A stretch of DNA of 64,000 nucleotides from Daedaleopsis sinensis. Lineage: Eukaryota; Basidiomycota; Agaricomycetes; Polyporales; Polyporaceae. Location: positions 1,612,001-1,676,000 of the forward strand of contig CM066309.1 in assembly GCA_033807695.1 (NCBI GenBank), written 5' to 3'. The position numbers and the translations under genes were made by a program. The notes under the pieces are model-generated. The model had not been told where the DNA came from, made no database searches, and was given only the letters and a program-made list of their open reading frames with translations. Positions within the stretch are counted from its first letter, which is position 1. Every line of letters starts with the position of its first letter. Of the stretch, positions 57,957 through 64,000 are shown piece after piece.

Positions 57957-59517
57957 ATGCCTCTCCAGTCCACGCTCCTTCAACATCGCCACGTAGTGCT
58001 CCCCGTCCGCCTGGATGCGGCGGGGAAATACTCCAAAGAACGCCGGGCCGCCTGCCACTTGGGGGCGGCTGAGCGCATGCCGACATTTCCTGCCCTCTGC
58101 CCGGCGTGCAAGAACCCCGACAGTCTCCTGTTGCTTCAGGTCTGCTACGCGGACGCCATCGCCGGACGTTGGTGTATGATTGTAAGTTTTCCTAGCTTAT
58201 CGACATGTATTCCCGTCTTCTAACGGAAGGACACAGTGTGGAAACAATGCAGAGCTGGGTGTCAAGGGATGCGGCCACCGGCACTTCCCTCTTCAGACCG
58301 GACCAGTCGGCGCGGACAAGGAGCTCATCGACTCCATTGTCTTTCGGGAGGCGAGCACCGTGGCTACGCAGCAGCAGGTGCAGGCCGATGCCCGGCTCGC
58401 ACGGAACCTCGACAAAGCAGAACGCGCCGCCGTGAAGAACTCCCAGCGCGCGGGGAAGTTCCTCCAAAGCCAGCTCAACCAAGAGGGGAAGGTCGGGGCG
58501 GCCAACGCGAGGGCCCGCAAGCAAGCGGCCGCCGCCCACGCGGCCGCCAAGCTGCTCCGCGAGAAGGTAGTGGCGGGCGACATCCGGGGTGCGAAGGCCC
58601 GCGCCGCGAAGGTGAGGCTCGCGCGACGAGCACGATGTCCGTGATAATAAATTTTCTCCCACAGAAGAAGCAGCCTATCTCGAAGGCAGCTCAAGAGAGG
58701 CCGGGTTGGTTGATGCTCTGGGAGAAGGTACGCGCGAACTTGGCTGGCCTTAAGCAGTGATGCTGATGTCGGCCCCTCAGGATGAACAACCCCCGCGCGA
58801 GCTCGACATTGTGATACCGGCCAACGGCCTCGTTGACGTCGCCGCACATCCCGCGCTCAAGGACACTCACAAAGCATTCTTCGACATGTGGGACTGGACA
58901 GACGCGTCATGGGTTTCGGGGTTGAACTCGCCGGTTGAGGTACCGCGCGAGCACCATACCATCTTCGTGCGCCTCGATCGAGTCTCTTCCCCGTACAAGT
59001 TTGCGGAGCACTTGCATGTCATGGAGAACCTGCGTGGCGACACCCAGGCCGCGCGCGCGCGCCAGGTCAAATGCGCGAAGGCTCAATTCGACATCATCAA
59101 GTCGCGTGAGTGGGACGGCGAGCACGCATGGGTTGTCTTTTGGTGGAAGGTGCGAGCATGTCCTCATGAACGATGATGAGCCTCAGGACCAGCTAGGCCC
59201 CGGAAACACCACGCAGCCCATCACTATTCGCGCCCGTCAGTCAATTCACGCAGTATGAAGACGAGCGGCTTCACAAGGAAGGCGAGCGACTACCGAAGGA
59301 GCGAGTACGGAGACATGCCATTCCAAGGGTCGAAGGAGCCGATGCCGAGCTGCCGGCGGCTGACCGAGGTCGCCAGAGCTCTAGCCAGGACAGAGGAGGC
59401 GATCGATCGAGGGTCTGGTCTAGGCGACCGCCACGGAGTCCAGCAATTGGTACGAAGGTCGTCGGAAGAGGCCCGGAAGACAAGGGAGTGAGGGGGACGG
59501 CCTTCCGAGGCCTATGA
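57957..59517 (+). CDS. Gene D: Cys/His-cluster, Ala-rich coiled-coil protein
   Basis: Exons 57957-58181, 58237-58611, 58665-58727, 58781-59149 and probably 59254-59517, giving 431 residues. A Cys/His cluster near the N terminus (CPACKNPD, QVCYAD, WCMICGNN, GCGHRH) looks zinc-binding. An Ala/Lys/Arg-rich helix follows (RAAVKNSQRAGKFLQSQLN, ARARKQAAAAHAAAKLL). The second half is a separate domain (FFDMWDWTDASWVSGLNS, YKFAEHLHVMENLRG, HAWVVFWWK). The 3' end is uncertain. The chosen last exon reads YEDERLHKEGERLPKER and is charged. An alternative with a 37-nt intron would stop at 59258, but that intron is too short for comfort. Fourth gene of the block. Confidence 0.65.
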
Positions 59518-59527
59518 AGACGAGCGG
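59254..59527 (+). repeat. 15-bp direct repeat pair
   Basis: TATGAAGACGAGCGG occurs at 59254-59268 and again at 59513-59527, 259 bp apart. The first copy opens the last exon of gene D and the second overlaps its stop. It could mark a small duplication or the join between gene D and the retrotransposon region. Confidence 0.7.
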
Positions 59528-59763
59528 ATGGACTTCAGACGCGATCACGTGGTGACGCGCCACAAGACTAAGCGCTCTCGTGACCGCGGATGCAAGTCGA
59601 GCGGCGACGTGATAGGCTCGGTGCAAACACCTACCTAACCACCGGAGTGCGCCGTAGGGGCTCAGGAGAGGAGGATCGCGACGTGAGCGTGGGAGGAGCA
59701 GGGTTTCCTATGATTGGACGATTGGTAGGATAGTTGTAGTTTATTTGGTGACGATTTGTACAG

Positions 59764-59770
59764 TATATAA
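59764..59770 (+). promoter_or_regulatory. TATA box of the retrotransposon promoter
   Basis: TATATAA within GTATATAAGCC, in the non-coding segment before gag, as expected inside a 5' LTR. Confidence 0.6.
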
Positions 59771-60514
59771 GCCAGCGGGATTGCGGCCCAGCAAAGCAGC
59801 GCAGTAGCTCCAGAGATCGAGTCCGAGTCCAAGAATCATCTAGTCGACACTCAATTGAAGACCGTCCATCTTCAAACCTCCTCTTGCAGACTAGCCTCAC
59901 CCACGGAAGTTGCTTGACTTCCATCTGAAGTTGCTCAACTTCCTTGTCTATCGTCGACGGGCTACGTGAAGAAGAGCGACTACACCGGGAACCTGTCCTC
60001 CACCTCGCACCCTACTAGGTAGCTGATCTCGTGCTCGTTTGGGTGTGTGTTTCGCCCAGCGACCCAGAGTTACCCCATCATTCTGGAGCCCACCGCGAGG
60101 GGTTCAAGAACAGTCTCCACCGGTTCCGGCTCAAGAATCCCACGTTTGCGGCCGACGCGGAGCGAACGTATCCGTCGCCTCCATCGACAAACCGAACAGG
60201 CTTTAGAGGAAATCGAAGCAGAAGACCCCGAGAGAGCAGAGCAGCTCACTACCGTTATCGAGAACAACTTCGCAGTTTTCGCAGACTCTCCGCTTACCGA
60301 ACTAGAGGACGCTTCCGAAGACGAGCAGGAGGACATTGAAGTTCCGGACCATCCGTTCCTGACTTCAGAATCAATTAGTAACCCAAGACCTACGCTATCA
60401 CATACCGCAGGGGCCTTCAACCTACCTAGGAACCCCCTTCCTTCCCTGCTAGCCTACGCCGCTCAAATATTACCTACGGCTCTACCACCCGTAGTACCAC
60501 CCACAATCCATTCA

Positions 60515-62929
60515 ATGGCTAGCGCAGATCTATCGAAACTACCGTTGCGTACGGAAAGGAGTGCGCCCCAATTCGATGAGGAATCTAAGGACACCGTCGA
60601 GCGGTACTTTGACGACCTTGCCCGACTTCTGAAGAAGCATAGCATCACTGATGAACAAGCTTGCAAGGCGGCGGCGGTTGACTACATACCAGCGGGAGTC
60701 GCCAAGCGATGGAAGTCCCTGCCGACGTTCTCGGACACCCAGAAGACGTATGAAGAATTCAAGACGGAGGTTCTATCCTTCTACCTCGGGACGGATGCCC
60801 AGTACACCTGGACACTGCGAGAATACAATGAAGTCATCGGGGAAGCCGTACGTACGGGGATATCCAGCCTCGAAACCTACATGAAGTTCTACGGCAAATT
60901 CTATCCCATCTACCGGTACTTGCATGCGAAGACCGAGCCAGAGCTAACGGAGCGCGACGCGTCGACAGCCTTGCTACGGCTAGTTCCTATGCAGTACACA
61001 ATGGCGGTATCCGCGCGGTTAGCACACCAGGTGCCTGCAAAACACAAAGAAGAAGCTTACACGGTCGCGCAAGTGCATGAAGCAATTTCCTATTGTCTGG
61101 CGGACGGAGGCCCGTTCGGCGGGATCGGAAGTTGGTCAACTGCGACGTCCGGTAACCTCGCTCGAGTCAATCCTCCGGCTCCAGCCATGGCCTCCACGGT
61201 TACGGTGAAAACCGAGCCGGATCTATCGGCCTTCAAGCGGGAGATGATCTCCATGATGAGTTCGACCATGCGCGACTTCGTGAGCCAGCAGAGGATGCAA
61301 GCCACGCAACCGCCGCAACAAGGGGAACAATACCCTCCACCACCACAACCTCCCCAGGGAAGGTACCAGCAGCAGCAGGGGGGCCTATACGGACGTAATC
61401 CACCCGCTAACGACGAATGCATCTACTGTGGCCTACCGGGATGTCGGTTGAAGACGTGCCCGAAAGTCGCAGAGGACATGACGGCGGGACTCATCCGGAA
61501 GGACGTATACGACAAAATCATCCTACCAGGAGGCGGTGTGATCCCTCGTAGTCTGCCAGGGAACTGTATGCGCGATAGAGTCAATGCTTGGCACGAAAAG
61601 AACCCAAACCAACGAGCGCGAGGAACCATGAGCAACATCTATCAGTTCGAGATGCAGGAAGACGAGCGTACCTTGGAAGAGGAGTTAGAAGTCCTCATGC
61701 ACAAGGCAAACATGGTTAAAGAGCGCATGAACACTCGCTCGGGACGGCAGGTTTTTGATGGAGTCGAGCTAGAGACGCGGCCTCGACGTATTACGCGCAA
61801 CTCGGAGAAAGGGAGGGACGACACGCGGGCAGGGACGCCCGAGCGTGATCAGCCGCCTCACCAGCCGACGAGAGAGAAGGGAAAGGAGAAGGAGAAGCAC
61901 GTTACCTGGGACACGAGGGCAAAAGAGCCTGAAGAGACCTTCCATCCCTATGCGCCGACTGTGGTACCCAGAGGCCAGGAACTGCCGAAGAAGGACGAAC
62001 CACCGGTCAGAAGGACCGCAGCGATCATCGACCCGACCGCGGAAGAAAGAGTCTTCAACCGAAGCTTCGGAGACAGCCAGAGTATCACAGTGTCACCAGC
62101 CGAGCTACTCAGTATTTCTCCAGGACTCAGGAAGCGAGTGCATGAGGCCACAGCTCTCAGGCGAACGCAAGTCAGAGACGAGCAACTGCAGGAAGTGACC
62201 AACCGGGAAGGCGAGCGGCCTCGGAACAAGGTACTAGTGACCGAAGTCGCTGAAGACGAAGACTTCCTGGAAGACAACCTCCAGACAGCAGGAAGTTCAT
62301 CCTCAGGGACTGGAAGGCCGACGCTTGGATCCTTTGCATTTGTAGACCTGGACTATGAAGGCAGCGAGGACGAGGACGAGGAGCCAAAGTCGCACAATGC
62401 ACCGTATGTAGCTCCGGGACAAGGCTATCCTGCGAGCAGTCGGCGGAAGTCAACCATCGTAGCCTCGGAATCGGAGAAGCTGAGGTCGCTGTTCACCTGG
62501 GTAGCTCGAACGGACACGCCGACAGAGTGTACACTCGACGATGGGTCCCAGATCGTCGGTATAAACGACCAAATCGCTTATGCGTTGAAGATCCCCTACG
62601 ATCCTACCAAGCGAAGGAGGATGATCAGCGCAAATGGGACGGTCGACATGACACTCGGTCTAGCAAAGAACGTGCCTGTAGAATTAGGTGGCGGGATCGT
62701 GGTCTACCTCCAGATGCATGTTGTGAAGGCAGCGCCTTACCAGATCCTCCTAGGAAGGCCGTTCATGACGGTGATGCGTGCGAGGTCGAGCAACTCTATG
62801 GATGGCCAATTGTCAATTACCGTCACTTGCCCTAACTCGAACCGCGAATTGACGCTACCGACCTACGCGCATGGAGACTCTCCGAGTTATGGACTCAGAG
62901 TCGAGGGTTTTCGGGCTTCGAGGATCTGA
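60515..62929 (+). CDS. Retrotransposon gag-protease polyprotein
   Basis: 804 residues from the first ATG. The frame is open back to 60023 without another ATG, and the added acidic sequence also looks coding, so a spliced or non-ATG start is possible. The capsid-like part is helical (VERYFDDLARLLKKH, LSFYLGTDAQYTWTLREYNE). The knuckle near residue 302, CIYCGLPGCRLKTC, has Cys where CCHC knuckles have His. A charged linker follows. The aspartic protease near residue 674 reads TLDDGSQIVGI (DDGS in place of D-S/T-G) and closes with YQILLGRPFM. The stop TGA overlaps the pol ATG by one base. Confidence 0.88.
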   Translation: MASADLSKLPLRTERSAPQFDEESKDTVERYFDDLARLLKKHSITDEQACKAAAVDYIPAGVAKRWKSLPTFSDTQKTYEEFKTEVLSFYLGTDAQYTWTLREYNEVIGEAVRTGISSLETYMKFYGKFYPIYRYLHAKTEPELTERDASTALLRLVPMQYTMAVSARLAHQVPAKHKEEAYTVAQVHEAISYCLADGGPFGGIGSWSTATSGNLARVNPPAPAMASTVTVKTEPDLSAFKREMISMMSSTMRDFVSQQRMQATQPPQQGEQYPPPPQPPQGRYQQQQGGLYGRNPPANDECIYCGLPGCRLKTCPKVAEDMTAGLIRKDVYDKIILPGGGVIPRSLPGNCMRDRVNAWHEKNPNQRARGTMSNIYQFEMQEDERTLEEELEVLMHKANMVKERMNTRSGRQVFDGVELETRPRRITRNSEKGRDDTRAGTPERDQPPHQPTREKGKEKEKHVTWDTRAKEPEETFHPYAPTVVPRGQELPKKDEPPVRRTAAIIDPTAEERVFNRSFGDSQSITVSPAELLSISPGLRKRVHEATALRRTQVRDEQLQEVTNREGERPRNKVLVTEVAEDEDFLEDNLQTAGSSSSGTGRPTLGSFAFVDLDYEGSEDEDEEPKSHNAPYVAPGQGYPASSRRKSTIVASESEKLRSLFTWVARTDTPTECTLDDGSQIVGINDQIAYALKIPYDPTKRRRMISANGTVDMTLGLAKNVPVELGGGIVVYLQMHVVKAAPYQILLGRPFMTVMRARSSNSMDGQLSITVTCPNSNRELTLPTYAHGDSPSYGLRVEGFRASRI

Positions 62930-64000
62930 TGAACAGTCAGGGAGAGGTCGCTCTCGTCCTCGACTATGACGCAAGAACGGGTCAAGTTTTCACGACGGCG
63001 TACAAGGACTTAGAAAACCTAGAAAATTCCACAATTCAGTCAGCATATCTATCGGCCTGTGACGACTCCGAGACAAAGCAGAAAATCAAAACCATGTTCT
63101 CGAAAGTACCGATCCAGGAATCGGAAGGGGATAGAATGCGGAGCCGACAACCACATCGCGAAGTCGACCGAGCCCTCTTCCGAGGACGAGCACTCCCAGT
63201 ATACGCTACGAAAACCAGAGGCAGAAGAGCAGTCAGAACCCGGTCTAGGTCCAGCGAAGCAGCAAGAGCGAGCGAGAAATCTGAGCCGAGCGAGCAAGAA
63301 CAAGAGGCGGAAGGCGAGCAACTTCCAGAAGACGACGAGCGGCAAGCAGCCACCGAGGACCCCGAGAGCGTACGCAGCTACGTGAAATCGAAGAAGAAGT
63401 ACAAGCCAGTGGATAAGAAAGTACGACCAGTGATTGGGGAGCTTCCAAAGCAATACAGAATTGTACGGGAGATAATCGGCGACCCTCTCGAAGGGATGAA
63501 GCCGCTTGACCTCAATCCAAAGCCTTTTGAACCAACTGGGCGGTACACAGCTGAACGACGCGAGAAGCTCCACAAAGTCAATGCTCACCTATCAGAAGAA
63601 GAGCTAGCTTTGCTAGACGACATGATGTGCAAACAGGAGCAGGGATTCGCTTGGGAAGACAGCGAGCGTGGCCACTTCAGGACGGACATGTTCCCACCAG
63701 TGAAGTTTGCGGTTGTGCCTCACACTCCGTGGATTGAAACGAATTTCCCCATTCCACCCGGAACCTACCGACAAATCTGTGAGATCATGAAGAAGAAAAT
63801 AGAATCAGGCGTATACGAACCCTCAAATGCGTCTTACCGATCCAGGTGGTTCTGTGTGCTGAAGAAGGACGGGAGTCTGAGGATCGTCCATAGTCTGGAG
63901 CCGCTCAACAGAGTCTCTATTCAACACAGCGGTGTACCACCGATACCCGACCACATGGCAGAACGCTTTGCAGGGCGTGCGTGCGGGACGACCTTGGATC
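62929..64000 (+). CDS. Retrotransposon pol, N-terminal part with the start of reverse transcriptase
   Basis: The frame is open from the ATG at 62929 to the right edge (357 residues). It lies in a different frame from gag and begins inside the gag stop (TGATG). The first 200 residues are charged and linker-like (SEQEQEAEGEQLPEDDERQA). Reverse transcriptase begins near FAVVPHTPWIETNFPIP, then YRSRWFCVLKKDGSLRIVHS and LEPLNRVSI, as in Ty3/Gypsy fingers. The YxDD motif, RNase H and integrase would lie outside the window. Confidence 0.88.
   Translation, partial: MNSQGEVALVLDYDARTGQVFTTAYKDLENLENSTIQSAYLSACDDSETKQKIKTMFSKVPIQESEGDRMRSRQPHREVDRALFRGRALPVYATKTRGRRAVRTRSRSSEAARASEKSEPSEQEQEAEGEQLPEDDERQAATEDPESVRSYVKSKKKYKPVDKKVRPVIGELPKQYRIVREIIGDPLEGMKPLDLNPKPFEPTGRYTAERREKLHKVNAHLSEEELALLDDMMCKQEQGFAWEDSERGHFRTDMFPPVKFAVVPHTPWIETNFPIPPGTYRQICEIMKKKIESGVYEPSNASYRSRWFCVLKKDGSLRIVHSLEPLNRVSIQHSGVPPIPDHMAERFAGRACGTTLD

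Larger units (their letters stand above)
59518..64000 (+). mobile_element. Ty3/Gypsy-type LTR retrotransposon, 5' part (runs off the right edge)
   Basis: Contains a TATA-bearing promoter region, gag with zinc knuckle and aspartic protease, and the start of pol up to the first reverse-transcriptase motifs. Both frames are open. The 5' LTR must lie within about 59520-60020, but I cannot fix its TG/CA ends without the 3' copy, which is outside the window. Confidence 0.85.

Noticed and set aside
59187..59258. Alternative last exon of gene D
   Set aside because: Needs a 37-nt intron, shorter than any other intron in the window; kept only as an alternative.
51213..59517. TET/JBP dioxygenase in the KDZ-linked block
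   Set aside because: Looked for because KDZ elements often carry one; no HxD plus distal His and Arg pattern was seen in genes A-D.
1..64000. CRISPR arrays, rRNA genes, bacterial operons
   Set aside because: No regularly spaced repeats, rRNA-like sequence or prokaryotic gene structure seen; the window is eukaryotic.

Overview
The window looks like nuclear DNA from a filamentous basidiomycete, most likely an Agaricomycete close to the Polyporales. The reasons are GC-rich genes broken by many 45-60 nt introns, fungal forms of Bir1, Wapl, MLH1 and long-form tRNase Z, a KDZ-type transposase, and a multi-copy Agaricomycete protein family. The species is an inference. All gene models were built by hand from splice signals and frame continuity. 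Every complete multi-exon model totals a whole number of codons.

Left part (1-20 kb) is a dense housekeeping block: the C-terminal part of a GH51 arabinofuranosidase (+), long-form tRNase Z (-) with a MITE-like hairpin inside an oversized intron, a Ran1/Ksp1-like kinase (+), Bir1 (-) and Wapl (+) sharing one 326-bp divergent promoter, and a RING plus RRM protein with a 12-nt microexon (+).

Middle part (20-34 kb) is gene-poor. It holds three same-strand paralogues of a three-finger zinc protein, spaced about 4-5 kb apart. Next come a conserved-looking unknown protein (-), MLH1 (+) and another unknown protein (-) at 33.9-40.3 kb, then an intron-containing tRNA-Lys(CUU), and a doubtful C-terminal gene fragment at 44.1 kb.

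Right part (45.7-64 kb) is an accessory island. An intact 13-exon KDZ transposase (-) lies head-to-head with four tightly spaced, intact, intron-bearing genes (+) of unknown function, here called A to D. Gene A belongs to an Agaricomycete family that I recall as multi-copy. B has an HMG-box-like stretch, C is acidic, and D has Cys/His clusters. A Ty3/Gypsy-type retrotransposon follows and runs off the right edge; its gag-protease stop and pol start overlap as TGATG.

The observations most worth following are the A-D block beside the KDZ transposase, the zinc-finger paralogue array, the Bir1/Wapl shared promoter, six GC-AG introns needed to keep three genes in frame, and the TGATG gag/pol junction.
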